Of a DNA stretch of 64,000 nucleotides, positions 1-8,358 are shown piece by piece (position 1 is the first letter of the stretch; each line of letters starts with the position of its first letter). The stretch is from Bradyrhizobium frederickii (GTDB lineage Bacteria; Pseudomonadota; Alphaproteobacteria; Rhizobiales; Xanthobacteraceae). The notes under the pieces were generated by a model, which was given only the letters and a program-made list of their open reading frames with translations, did no database searches and had not been told where the DNA came from. The position numbers were made by a program, and so were the translations under genes. Location: the NCBI RefSeq assembly GCF_004570865.1, contig NZ_SPQS01000002.1:372001-436000 (forward strand), written 5' to 3'.

Positions 1-1
1 C

Positions 2-127
2 TCGGCCGGGCCGCGCTTTGCCAATGTGAAGATCGGCAGCGCCGGCCTGGAGCGGATTTTGCCGACCCGGGACGGGACTTACATTCTCAACCGGATTCGC
101 GGCGACCTCGGCTTCCAGCCGATCTAG
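2..127 (+). CDS. C-terminal end of an unidentified protein (partial)
   Basis: The window opens inside a reading frame that ends at TAG 125-127. It gives 41 residues ending in GDLGFQPI, with the same GC-rich third positions as the neighbouring genes. I do not recognise the family from this tail, and it has no transmembrane stretch. The next gene starts about 145 bases downstream behind its own promoter and operator, so this gene probably belongs to a separate transcription unit. Confidence reflects an open frame and composition only. Confidence 0.5.
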   Translation, partial: SAGPRFANVKIGSAGLERILPTRDGTYILNRIRGDLGFQPI

Positions 128-228
128 GACGGGGCTGTCCGCTTCATGCGGCGCCCAGGTCCTGCACGCGGCCCGTGCAGACAGGCCAATTTGCACTGAA
201 TTTACAACGCACTTAGGTTGCGCTGCAA

Positions 229-269
229 TATAATGCTTGACTTCTGCGTGGGTGAGTGCTTACTCACCC
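229..269 (+). promoter_or_regulatory. Promoter region and palindromic operator of the TetR/RND efflux unit
   Basis: A perfect inverted repeat, GGGTGAGT-gctt-ACTCACCC, occupies 250-269. A TATAAT-like -10 box lies at 229-234 and a TTGACT -35-like box at 237-242. Whichever promoter is used, the palindrome lies over the start of transcription. Eight-base arms with a short spacer directly before a TetR gene are the usual form of an autoregulatory TetR operator. Repression by the adjacent regulator is inferred. Confidence 0.6.
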
Positions 270-272
270 AGC

Positions 273-974
273 ATGAGCTCATTGCGTATGACGAGCGACC
301 TGAGGCGTCAATTGATCCTCGGTGCCGCGAAGCGCTGCTTTGCCCGACATGGCTACACCGGCACCACGACGAAGAGCGTGGCGGCCGCCGCTGCCATTTC
401 CGAGGCGCTGCTGTTCAAGCATTTCCCCTCCAAGGCGGCGCTCTACGCCGAAATTCTCAGCGACGAATGCGAAGCGGATCCGGCGTTCATCGAGCTGCTC
501 GAGCGGGAGCCCTCGACCGCCACGCTGGTCGAGGTGGTCCGCAGGATGGTCGCGCATTTCCTGCGCATTGCTGATGGTCCCGATCAGGAAGAGGCGCAGC
601 GCCTGCGACTGATGGCCACGAGCCATCTGGATGACGGCGAATTCGCGCGTTTGCTATATGCCAAGATCGAGACACTGATTGGGGCGGCTTTTGTCGGCTC
701 GCTTGAACGCGCCGTGGCCGCCGGGGATGCGCGGCCCTACGCTGGCGATCCGCTCAACCTGTTCTGGTTTGCGCATCATGCGGTGATGACCGCGGCGCTG
801 ACCAGGCTGCCGGCCACGCCTTGTCTCGCTTACGGCAAGGCGAACGACCTCGAGCGGCAGCTGTGTGAGTTTCTCCTGAGGGGTATCGGACTTAACGACG
901 CCGCAATTGCTTCGCATCTGGGCCACAATCAGGCCGCGGATGCCGGCAAGGCGGCGATTGCAGAAAGTGCATGA
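273..974 (+). CDS. TetR/AcrR family transcriptional regulator of the adjacent RND pump
   Basis: This 233-residue protein has a TetR helix-turn-helix near residues 8-58 (ILGAAKRCFARHGYTGTTTK, then LLFKHFPSKAALYAEIL) and a helical ligand domain after it. It most likely represses the efflux genes that follow and is relieved by a pump substrate. The frame is open back to a TTG at 237, but that would cover the operator at 250-269, so I start at ATG 273. ATG 288 is equally possible, and neither has a good ribosome binding site. Its stop at 972-974 is one base before the adaptor start, so the two are co-transcribed. Confidence 0.85.
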   Translation: MSSLRMTSDLRRQLILGAAKRCFARHGYTGTTTKSVAAAAAISEALLFKHFPSKAALYAEILSDECEADPAFIELLEREPSTATLVEVVRRMVAHFLRIADGPDQEEAQRLRLMATSHLDDGEFARLLYAKIETLIGAAFVGSLERAVAAGDARPYAGDPLNLFWFAHHAVMTAALTRLPATPCLAYGKANDLERQLCEFLLRGIGLNDAAIASHLGHNQAADAGKAAIAESA

Positions 975-975
975 C

Positions 976-2169
976 ATGAACATCGTAACCGAGCACAAGA
1001 TTTCGGGCGAACCGATCGACAACAAGGCTCCCAAGCGTCCGGTCCGGCCGGTGCTGTGGTTCATCATCGTCGGCACGCTGCTCGCCGCGCTGGTCGGTGG
1101 CCTCGTCTGGTTCAACTATTTCCGCGGCCAGATGATCAAGCAGTTCTTCGCCAACAACAAGCCGCCGCCGACAGCCGTCAGCGCGGCGGAAGCGAAGTCC
1201 GAGGTGGTGCCGAACCTGCTCACCGCGGTGGGCAGCCTCGTCGCCGTGCACCAGGTCGACGTCAGTGCCGACGTCAACGGCCGCGTCACCGAGATCAAGT
1301 TCCAGCCGGGCACGCGTGTCGAGGCCGGCACGCCCCTGGTGCAGCTGTTCGATGCGCCGGAGCAGGGCGACCTCGCCAACTACAAGGCCCAGGCGACCGT
1401 CGCGCAGCTGTCGCTCGACCGTGCCAAGCAGCTGGCCTCGCGCCAGTTCGGCCCGCAGGCGACCGTCGATCAGGCGCAGGCTGCCTACGACCAGGCGCAG
1501 GCGGGCATCGCCAAGACCGAGGCGCTGATCTCGCAAAAGCTGGTCCGCGCACCGTTCGCCGGCGATCTCGGCGTCCGCAAGGTCGAGGTCGGTCAATACC
1601 TGACGGCAGGTACGGCGATCGTATCGCTGACCGATCTGTCGGAGCTGTGGGCCAACTTCACGGTGACCGAAAAGGATTCCGGTAACCTCAAGGTCGGCCA
1701 GACCGTTCGGCTCAAGGTCGACGCCTATCCGGGCCGCACCTTCGAAGGCAAGATCACCACGATCGAGCCGCAGATCGCGGCCGACACCCGCAACATCCGC
1801 GTGCAGGCGACGATCGCCAATCCCGAGAAGATCCTCAAGCCCGGCATGTTCGTGACCACCACGGTTGTGCTGCCGGACAAGCCGGCCGTGATCACCGTTC
1901 CGGAGACTGCGGTCGACTACACGCTGTATGGCGACTCGGTGTTCGTGATCACCGAGAAGAAGGAAGAGGATGGCAAGACCAGCCTGTCCGCGGTGCGGAC
2001 CTTCGTGCAGACCGGCAACCGGGTCGAAGGTCGCGTCGAAATCATCAAGGGCCTGAAGGCTGGCGACAAGGTCGTCGCCGTCGGCCAGCTCAAGCTGCAA
2101 TCCGGCGCGGCGGTGTCGATTTCGACCGACCCGGCTCCGCAGATCCCGGCGCAGCCGCCGCGCTACTGA
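976..2169 (+). CDS. RND efflux periplasmic adaptor (membrane fusion protein)
   Basis: This 397-residue MFP/HlyD-type adaptor joins the inner-membrane pump to an outer-membrane channel. A single N-terminal membrane segment (about residues 25-46, VLWFIIVGTLLAALVGGLVW) anchors it. A lipoyl/barrel-sandwich half follows (VSADVNGRVTEIKFQPGTRV), then a short helical hairpin rich in Ala and Gln, the second lipoyl half (VRAPFAGDLGVRKVEVGQYL) and beta-barrel and membrane-proximal domains. The start ATG is one base after the TetR stop. No outer-membrane factor gene follows the pump, so a shared TolC-like channel is likely. The family is certain; the substrate is not. Confidence 0.93.
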   Translation: MNIVTEHKISGEPIDNKAPKRPVRPVLWFIIVGTLLAALVGGLVWFNYFRGQMIKQFFANNKPPPTAVSAAEAKSEVVPNLLTAVGSLVAVHQVDVSADVNGRVTEIKFQPGTRVEAGTPLVQLFDAPEQGDLANYKAQATVAQLSLDRAKQLASRQFGPQATVDQAQAAYDQAQAGIAKTEALISQKLVRAPFAGDLGVRKVEVGQYLTAGTAIVSLTDLSELWANFTVTEKDSGNLKVGQTVRLKVDAYPGRTFEGKITTIEPQIAADTRNIRVQATIANPEKILKPGMFVTTTVVLPDKPAVITVPETAVDYTLYGDSVFVITEKKEEDGKTSLSAVRTFVQTGNRVEGRVEIIKGLKAGDKVVAVGQLKLQSGAAVSISTDPAPQIPAQPPRY

Positions 2170-2180
2170 TCATGACATTC

Positions 2181-2207
2181 AAGTGATCCGGTCTGGCCGG
2201 ATCACTT
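2181..2207 (+). other. Hairpin between the adaptor and pump genes
   Basis: A perfect 11-base inverted repeat with a 5-base loop (AAGTGATCCGG, loop TCTGG, CCGGATCACTT) lies 12 bases after the adaptor stop and about 30 bases before the pump start. No T-run follows, so it does not look like a full terminator. It may stabilise the upstream mRNA or reduce read-through into the pump gene. Confidence 0.55.
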
Positions 2208-2238
2208 CTCTTGAGACAAAGAAATCGAGATCGCCGCG

Positions 2239-5200
2239 ATGGCCTTTACCGATATTTTCATCAAGCGCCCGGTTCTGTCGGTCGTCGTCAGCCTGCTGAT
2301 CCTGCTGATCGGCCTGCGCGCGGCGATGGTGCTGCCGATCCGGCAATATCCCAAGCTGTCGAACACGGTCATCAACATCACGACCGTCTATCCGGGCGCA
2401 TCCGCCGACCTGATCCAGGGCTTCATCACGACGCCGATCGAGCAGGCGGTCGCCTCCGCCGAAGGCGTCGACTACATCACGTCGTCCTCGGTGCTCGGCA
2501 CCTCGACGATCCAGGTCTACATCAAGCTGAACTTCGATCCGAACCAGGCGCTCACCGAGGTGCTGGCGAAGACGAATTCGGTCAAATATCTGATCCCGAA
2601 GGAATCCAACGACCCGATCGTCACCAAGACCACGGGCCAGACCACGGCCGTGATGTATCTCGGCTTCTCGTCCGAGGAGCTGTCGGGCTCGGCGATCTCG
2701 GATTATCTGACGCGTGTGGTGCAGCCGGTGCTGTCGACCGTTGATGGCGTCGCTTCCGCCGACATTCTCGGCGGGCAGACCTTCGCGATGCGGCTGTGGC
2801 TCGATCCCGAGAAGATGGCCGGCCGCAATGTGTCGCCAGCGGATGTGGCAGCGGCGATCCAAGCCAACAACTTCCAGTCCGCGGCGGGCCAGGCCAAGGG
2901 CTATCTGATCGTCTCGAACGTCTCGACGAACACGGGTCTGACCAACGTCGATCAGTTCAAGAAGATGATCGTCAAGGCCAAGGACGGCGGCTTCGTGCGG
3001 ATGGAGGACATCGCCACGGTCGAACTTGCCGCCCAAAGCACGGATGCGAGCGTCGCCTTCAACGGCGAGCACGCGATCTTCATCGGCGTTCAGGCCACCC
3101 CGCAAGGAAACCCGCTGACGCTGGTCAAGGGCGTGCGCGCACTGTTCCCGGAGCTCGAACGCAATCTGCCGCCGTCGATGAAAATGAAGGTCGCCTACGA
3201 CTCGACCAAGTTCATCCAGTCCTCGATCGACGAGGTGGAGAAGACGCTGGGCGAAGCCGTGATCATCGTTATCGTGGTTATCTTCCTGTTCCTGGCCTCG
3301 CTGCGGTCGGTCATCATTCCCGTCGTCACGATTCCCTTGTCGATGATCGGCGTCTGCACGCTGATGCTGGCGCTGGGATTCAGCTTCAACCTCCTGACGC
3401 TGCTGGCGATGGTGCTGGCGATCGGCCTCGTGGTCGACGACGCCATCGTCGTGGTGGAGAACATCCATCGCCATCTGGAGGAGGGCAAGACGCCGGTCCA
3501 GGCGTCACTGCAAGGCGCCCGCGAGATCGTCGGTCCGGTGATCTCGATGACCATTACGCTCGCCGCCGTGTACGCGCCGATCGGCTTCCTTGGCGGCCTC
3601 ACTGGTTCGCTGTTCCGCGAATTCGCCTTCACGCTGGCGGGATCGGTGATCGTGTCGGGCGTGATCGCGCTGACCTTGTCGCCGATGATGTGCTCGGTGC
3701 TCCTGAAGAACACCGAAGAGGGCCGCTTCGCCAAGCTCGTCAACAGGGTGTTCGGCGCGCTGACGCGCTGGTACGGCCGCAAGCTCGACCGCTCGCTCGA
3801 CTACAAGGCGATCACCGGCCTGTTCGCTGTGACCATCCTCGGGCTCGTCGGATTCCTCTACATGCACACGTCGAAGGAGCTGGCACCGGAGGAAGATCAG
3901 GGCATCGTGTTCGCGGTGACCAAGGCGCCGAAATACGCCAATATCGATTATGTCGATTTCTACGGCGAGAAACTCGACGAGAAATTCCAGCAGTTCCCCG
4001 AGACCGATCTGCGCTTCGTGCTGAACGGCATCAACGGCCCGCAGGGCGGCATCGCCGGCATGCTGCTCAAGCCCTGGGACGAGCGTAAGCGCTCCTCGAT
4101 CCAGCTGAAGCCGCTGGTGCAGGCCGAGCTCTCCAAGATCGAGGGCGTTCAGGCCTTCGCGTTCAACCTGCCGCCGCTGCCGGGCGGGCCGGGCGGCCTG
4201 CCGGTGCAGATGGTGATCAACTCCACCGCCGGGTTCCAGACGGTCTATGAGCAGATGGAGAAGCTGAAGGACGCTGCGCGCAAGAGCGGCATGTTCATTG
4301 TCTCCGACAGCGATCTCAACTTCAACCAGCCGAACGTGAAGGTGACGATCGACCGCAGCAAGGCGCAGGATCTCGGCATCAACATGCAGAACCTCGGTGC
4401 CACGCTCGCTGTGCTGCTCGGCGGCAATTACGTCAACCGTTTCAATCTCGAGGGGCGGTCCTACCAGGTGATCCCGCAGGTGCCGCGCGCCAAGCGACTG
4501 TCGCCGGAATCGCTCGGCGGTTATTACGTAACGACCAATACCGGCCAGCAGCTTCCGCTTTCGACGGTGGTGTCGATCCAGACCAAGACCGATCCGAATT
4601 CGCTGACGCACTATAATCAGCTCAATTCGGCGACCTTCTCGGCGGTGCCGATGCCCGGCGTGACCGTCGGCGCGGCGGTCGACTTCCTCGAAAGCGAAGC
4701 CAAGAAGCTGCCCCAGGGCTTCAGCCACGACTATCTGGCGGACTCCAGGCAATACGTTCAGGAAGGCAACCAGCTCGCGATCACCTTCGGCTTCGCGCTG
4801 ATCATCATCTTCCTGGTGCTGGCAGCGCAATTCGAGAGCTTGCGTGATCCGCTGGTGATCATGATCTCGGTGCCTATGGCGATCGTCGGCGCGCTGATCC
4901 CGCTGTTCTTCGGCGCCGCGACCATGAACATCTACACCCAGGTCGGCCTGCTGACCCTGGTCGGCCTGATCACCAAGCACGGCATCCTGATGGTGGAATT
5001 CGCCAACGAGCTCCAGGTCAACGAGCGGCTCGACCGCCGCTCGGCCATCGAAATGTCGGCCCGCATCCGCCTGCGGCCGATCCTGATGACGACGGCCGCC
5101 ATGGTGACCGGCCTGATCCCGCTCCTGACCGCGACCGGCGCGGGCGCGGCCAGCCGCTTCTCGATCGGTCTGGTCGTCGTGGCGGGCATGTCGATCGGTA

Positions 5201-5334
5201 CGCTGTTCACCCTGTTCGTGCTGCCGGCGGTGTACGTGGTGCTGGCGACCGACCACCGCGCGGCGGCCGATTCCGAGCGAAACAAGCAGATCAACGAGCT
5301 CGATCTCGGCGCCGAGGCCCTGCGGCCGACCTGA
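2239..5334 (+). CDS. RND efflux transporter, HAE1 family inner-membrane pump
   Basis: This 1031-residue protein is full length for AcrB/MexB-type pumps. It opens with the family start MAFTDIFIKRPVLS. There are twelve membrane segments, with the first after residue 10, a block at about 335-540 and a block at about 855-1005, and two large periplasmic loops. Proton-relay residues are present: adjacent Asp400-Asp401 in GLVVDDAIVVVENIHR (TM4) and Lys913 in GLITKHGILMVEFANE (TM10). It works as a trimer driven by proton influx with the upstream adaptor. Substrate cannot be told from sequence; drugs, solvents or plant compounds are usual. Confidence 0.95.
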   Translation: MAFTDIFIKRPVLSVVVSLLILLIGLRAAMVLPIRQYPKLSNTVINITTVYPGASADLIQGFITTPIEQAVASAEGVDYITSSSVLGTSTIQVYIKLNFDPNQALTEVLAKTNSVKYLIPKESNDPIVTKTTGQTTAVMYLGFSSEELSGSAISDYLTRVVQPVLSTVDGVASADILGGQTFAMRLWLDPEKMAGRNVSPADVAAAIQANNFQSAAGQAKGYLIVSNVSTNTGLTNVDQFKKMIVKAKDGGFVRMEDIATVELAAQSTDASVAFNGEHAIFIGVQATPQGNPLTLVKGVRALFPELERNLPPSMKMKVAYDSTKFIQSSIDEVEKTLGEAVIIVIVVIFLFLASLRSVIIPVVTIPLSMIGVCTLMLALGFSFNLLTLLAMVLAIGLVVDDAIVVVENIHRHLEEGKTPVQASLQGAREIVGPVISMTITLAAVYAPIGFLGGLTGSLFREFAFTLAGSVIVSGVIALTLSPMMCSVLLKNTEEGRFAKLVNRVFGALTRWYGRKLDRSLDYKAITGLFAVTILGLVGFLYMHTSKELAPEEDQGIVFAVTKAPKYANIDYVDFYGEKLDEKFQQFPETDLRFVLNGINGPQGGIAGMLLKPWDERKRSSIQLKPLVQAELSKIEGVQAFAFNLPPLPGGPGGLPVQMVINSTAGFQTVYEQMEKLKDAARKSGMFIVSDSDLNFNQPNVKVTIDRSKAQDLGINMQNLGATLAVLLGGNYVNRFNLEGRSYQVIPQVPRAKRLSPESLGGYYVTTNTGQQLPLSTVVSIQTKTDPNSLTHYNQLNSATFSAVPMPGVTVGAAVDFLESEAKKLPQGFSHDYLADSRQYVQEGNQLAITFGFALIIIFLVLAAQFESLRDPLVIMISVPMAIVGALIPLFFGAATMNIYTQVGLLTLVGLITKHGILMVEFANELQVNERLDRRSAIEMSARIRLRPILMTTAAMVTGLIPLLTATGAGAASRFSIGLVVVAGMSIGTLFTLFVLPAVYVVLATDHRAAADSERNKQINELDLGAEALRPT

Positions 5335-5355
5335 GACGGCTCGCACGCGAACCAG

Positions 5356-5389
5356 AGGGCGGTAGCGGCCAACCGTTGCCGCCCTTTTT
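5356..5389 (+). terminator. Rho-independent terminator after the RND operon
   Basis: Starting 22 bases after the pump stop, arms AGGGCGGTAGCGG and CCGTTGCCGCCCT pair with two G-U or mismatched positions around a CCAA loop. A TTTT tract follows directly. Position and form fit the end of the regulator-adaptor-pump transcript. Confidence 0.75.
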
Positions 5390-5487
5390 CCGTTGTGCCA
5401 CGGCCTCGACCGTTCGGCGGCCGCAGCCGCAGGGCCTTCTCGCGCCTGCGAAAGACAAGGCCCAGCCTTCTTGGTAGGTTCCGCGGG

Positions 5488-5862
5488 ATGAGCCGTTCCC
5501 TCCGTCCGACGCCCCGCAAGCTAGGACGCTGCCGAGCGCGGCTCCGGCCGGCGCTGTCTCCGGCGCGGCTGCGGGACGGGCGATCAGGACGCGGCTGTTC
5601 ACCAAACACGTTGCGCTGTTCGTGGCCGTCGTCGCCGTCGCGCTGCTGGCCAACGGCCTGTTTGAGGTCTTCCAGTTCAACGAGGAAAAGAAGGTTGAGC
5701 AGCGGACCTCCCAACTGCGGCGATCGCTCGACGCCATGATATCGTCGTGAAGCAGCACGGCGGCACCATCGACGTGAATACCGCGCCCGGTGTATTACCG
5801 AATTCATCATCACCCTGCCGCGCACGATGGCGGCGGGCGGCACGTCCGGAGGCAAGTCGTGA
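5488..5862 (+). pseudogene. Remnant of a sensor histidine kinase gene
   Basis: Only the two ends of a histidine kinase remain. Codons from 5580 give RLFTKHVALFVAVVAVALLA, the first membrane segment. Codons from 5735 give [19 protein letters not shown], the end of a HATPase domain, and the last 60 bases give [15 protein letters not shown] up to TGA 5860-5862. The pieces lie in different frames, a likely original start is ATG 5488, and everything between, including the phospho-acceptor His and the N, G1 and F boxes, is missing. A large internal deletion plus at least two frameshifts explains this. The stop still overlaps the GTG start of the next gene, showing that kinase and regulator once formed an operon. 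Confidence 0.8.
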
Positions 5863-6242
5863 ACGTTTACATCCTGGTCGTCGACGACGAGCCCGACGTC
5901 GAGGCGCTGTTCCGGCAGCAGTTCCGGCGCGAGTTGCGCGCAGGCCGCTTCCAGATGGAGTTCGCCACCTCCGCGCCCGATGCGCTCAAGCGCGCCGCCG
6001 AGGTTCGCGCCCCCTCGTTGATCCTGTCCGACATCAACATGCCCGGCATGAGCGGGCTGGACATGCTGCCGAAGGTGCGTGCCGCGCACCCGGACGTTCC
6101 CGTCATCATGATCACGGCCTATGGCGATGCCGAGACGCGGCGGAAGGCGATCGAGCGCGGCGCCGTCGGGCTGCTCACCAAGCCTATCGACTTTGCCTTG
6201 CTGCGACAGGAAATCGACACGAGGCTCGAGCAAGCCGCATGA
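5859..6242 (+). CDS. Single-domain response regulator (receiver only)
   Basis: This 127-residue CheY-like receiver has acidic pocket residues Asp9-Asp10, phospho-acceptor Asp58 ([10 protein letters not shown]), a switch Thr (MITAYGD) and Lys in LLTKPIDF. There is no output domain. The start is GTG 5859, set by GGAGG at 5848-5852 with a six-base gap and by overlap with the old kinase stop. It overlaps the next gene by ATGA. It was presumably phosphorylated by the now broken kinase, so its present phosphodonor is unknown. Its sequence looks intact. Confidence 0.9.
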   Translation: MNVYILVVDDEPDVEALFRQQFRRELRAGRFQMEFATSAPDALKRAAEVRAPSLILSDINMPGMSGLDMLPKVRAAHPDVPVIMITAYGDAETRRKAIERGAVGLLTKPIDFALLRQEIDTRLEQAA

Positions 6243-7489
6243 GCACGACCCTCCTCTTCGTCGACGACGAGCCGGATCTCGAGGCGCTGGTCCTGCAAAA
6301 ATTCCGCAGGCAGATCCGCGACGGAGAGGTGACTATCATGTTCGCCCGCGACGGTCTCGAGGCACTGGCTGCGCTCGAGCAGCACCCGCAGGTCGACATG
6401 GTGGTTTCGGACATCAACATGCCCCGGATGGACGGGCTGTCGCTGCTCACGAAGCTCCAGGAAGCCGAGGACAAGAAGTCGACCATCATCGTCTCCGCCT
6501 ATGGCGACATGAGCAACATTCGAACCGCCATGAACCGCGGCGCGTTCGACTTCCTGACCAAGCCGATCGACTTCGCCGATCTGGAAGCCACGATCGGCAA
6601 GACGATCCGGCACATCGAGATGCTGCGCGAGGTGCGGCGACGGCAGATGGAAGCCGAGCGCGCCCATGCCGCGCTGTCGCGTCATTTCTCGCCCGAGCTG
6701 GCCAAGCGTCTGGCCGCCAGCGGCGAGGGCGAGGGAATCGAAGTGCAGTGGCGAGATGTCGCCACCATTTTCACCGACATTACGGGCTTCACCTCGCTGG
6801 TCGAGACCGCCCCGCCCGAGGCATTGGGCAAGCTGCTCAACGAGTATGTCGGCGGCATGACCGAAATCGTCTTCGCGCATGAGGGGACGGTCGCAAAGAT
6901 CATTGGCGATGCCATCCAGGTGCTCTTCAACGCGCCAGGGGATCAGCCGGATTATGCCACGCGCGCGGTCGCCTGCGCCCACGAGCTCGATGCTTGGGCG
7001 CAGGAGTTCCGCGCGCGGCAACATGCGACGGGCATCACCTTTGGTGCGACCCGCATCGGCATTCACGCCGGGGCGGCGCTGGTCGGTAATTTCGGCGGCA
7101 ACCGCTACTTCGACTACACCGCGTATGGGGATTCCATCAACATCGCGGCGCGGCTGGAGGCCGCCAACAAGCATCTTGGGACGCGCATCTGCGTCAGCGC
7201 CAGCGTCGCCGAGGCGGCTGAGAAATTTCAAGGGCGCCCTGTGGGTGAGCTGATGCTGCGCGGACGCAGCGAGCCGTTGCGCGCGTTCGAGCCGTTGCCG
7301 CCGGCAAAATACGAGGCGCCGGAAACCGCGCTGTATGCGGAGGCTTTCGCCAAGATGGCGGCCGGCGACGCCGCGGCCATGCCCGCCTTTGCCGCGCTGG
7401 TCGGCATGCATGCCGACGATTCCCTGGCCGGCTTTCACCTGAAGCGCCTGCTCAACGGCGCCAAGGGCATTCGCATGCAGCTTGAATAG
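6239..7489 (+). CDS. Response regulator fused to a class III adenylate/guanylate cyclase
   Basis: In this 416-residue protein a receiver (1-120; Asp58 in [12 protein letters not shown], Lys in FLTKPIDF) is followed by a helical linker (125-165) and a class III cyclase domain (170-350). Both metal-binding Asp residues are present: Asp180 in [10 protein letters not shown] and Asp224 in [11 protein letters not shown]. So is the [11 protein letters not shown] segment of the catalytic core. It should make a cyclic nucleotide, probably cAMP, under control of receiver phosphorylation. The start overlaps the receiver gene (ATGA). The natural kinase gene just upstream is destroyed, so control may have passed to another kinase. 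Confidence 0.92.
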   Translation: MSTTLLFVDDEPDLEALVLQKFRRQIRDGEVTIMFARDGLEALAALEQHPQVDMVVSDINMPRMDGLSLLTKLQEAEDKKSTIIVSAYGDMSNIRTAMNRGAFDFLTKPIDFADLEATIGKTIRHIEMLREVRRRQMEAERAHAALSRHFSPELAKRLAASGEGEGIEVQWRDVATIFTDITGFTSLVETAPPEALGKLLNEYVGGMTEIVFAHEGTVAKIIGDAIQVLFNAPGDQPDYATRAVACAHELDAWAQEFRARQHATGITFGATRIGIHAGAALVGNFGGNRYFDYTAYGDSINIAARLEAANKHLGTRICVSASVAEAAEKFQGRPVGELMLRGRSEPLRAFEPLPPAKYEAPETALYAEAFAKMAAGDAAAMPAFAALVGMHADDSLAGFHLKRLLNGAKGIRMQLE

Positions 7490-7498
7490 GAGTACGTC

Positions 7499-8242
7499 AT
7501 GATCCGCGATTTCCCCTCCGGCAATTACCGCTTCATTCCGTCGGTGTTTCAATATTCTGCGGGTGCAGCCGCGGATGACGGTTACGAAATCGAGCGCGTC
7601 CGCTTCGATCGTCTGGTGCCGCTCGCTGAAGGTTTCGCGCTGGCGGCGAAGTTCATCCAGGAAGCAGGGCGACCGCTGACGGCGTTCTGTGCCTGCGAGC
7701 TGCGCTCACCGGCGGCCTTCAGCGAGGAGGGCTTTCGCGCGTTCAACCTGCACTATGTGAAGACGCTGTCCGAATGGGGCATCTTCGACGGCACCACCAA
7801 TCCCGTGGCGCGCAGCAATGTTTGTCCCGAGATCGAGCCGCCGTCCGAACCATCGTTCTATGCATTCTCGTTCACGCGGCCGACCCGCTCCAAGGCCCCG
7901 TCTTTCGTCATCGCCGGCGGCGCCGAGGCGCGCGAGGGCAGCGGGACCTATGTCGAGCGCACGGTGCGTTATCGCGATCTCAGCCCGGAGGGCCTGCGCG
8001 AGAAGGTGCGCTTCACCACCTCGCAGATGGAGACCCGGATGGCGGCGTTCGGTTTTGGATGGAAGGACACCACCGGCGTCCAGGCCTATTCCGTTCACGA
8101 CTTCCATCACGCGCTGGCCGACGAGCTGGTTCGGCGCGGCGCGCTGCGCTCCGGCCTGACCTGGCATTTCGCCCGGCCTCCGGTGGTCGATCTCGAATAC
8201 GAGATGGATTGCCGCCGCGTGATGCGGGAAGCCGTGATCTGA
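7499..8242 (+). CDS. Conserved protein, possibly a CnbZ/RidA-like deaminase
   Basis: This soluble 247-residue protein has no signal peptide. Conserved-looking blocks are FIPSVFQYSAG near the start, FCACELRSP, NVCPEIEPPSEPSFYAFS and WHFARPPVVDLEYEMD at the end. From memory this resembles the group labelled 2-amino-5-chloromuconate deaminase (CnbZ), which is related to RidA, but I hold that loosely. AGGAG precedes ATG 7499, nine bases after the cyclase stop, so it may be transcribed with the signalling genes. It converges on the large peptide-transport block, separated by a repeat, and may also serve nitrogen compound breakdown there. Confidence 0.7.
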   Translation: MIRDFPSGNYRFIPSVFQYSAGAAADDGYEIERVRFDRLVPLAEGFALAAKFIQEAGRPLTAFCACELRSPAAFSEEGFRAFNLHYVKTLSEWGIFDGTTNPVARSNVCPEIEPPSEPSFYAFSFTRPTRSKAPSFVIAGGAEAREGSGTYVERTVRYRDLSPEGLREKVRFTTSQMETRMAAFGFGWKDTTGVQAYSVHDFHHALADELVRRGALRSGLTWHFARPPVVDLEYEMDCRRVMREAVI

Positions 8243-8243
8243 G

Positions 8244-8353
8244 ATCCTCGTCCTGAGGGCGGCCGTCAGGCCGCGTCTCCAGGATGGCCGCAGGCGACAA
8301 CGGGGCCTTCATGGTTCGAGACGCGCGCGAAGGGCGCGCTCCTCACCATGAGG
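8244..8353. repeat. Intergenic palindromic repeat, family C copy 1
   Basis: The stretch carries CCTTCATGGTTCGAGACGCG and CTCCTCACCATGAGG, words shared with the copies at 38869-38968 and 43290-43406 (CATGGTGAGGAGCGCGAAG, CGAGACGGCG, CTCAGGATGAGG). It fills the gap between two convergent genes and can fold into a long hairpin, so it may end transcription from both sides. Confidence 0.7.
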
Positions 8354-8358
8354 AACAA

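Noticed and set aside
237..272. TTG start for the TetR gene
   Set aside because: It would translate through the operator palindrome and add 12 residues without family character.
3505..5346. 613-residue minus-strand open frame
   Set aside because: Antisense to the RND pump, His/Arg/Glu-rich, no recognisable fold.
5395..5739. 114-residue plus-strand open frame after the RND terminator
   Set aside because: Arg/Ser/Pro-rich shadow; another frame of the same DNA encodes the membrane segment of the broken kinase.
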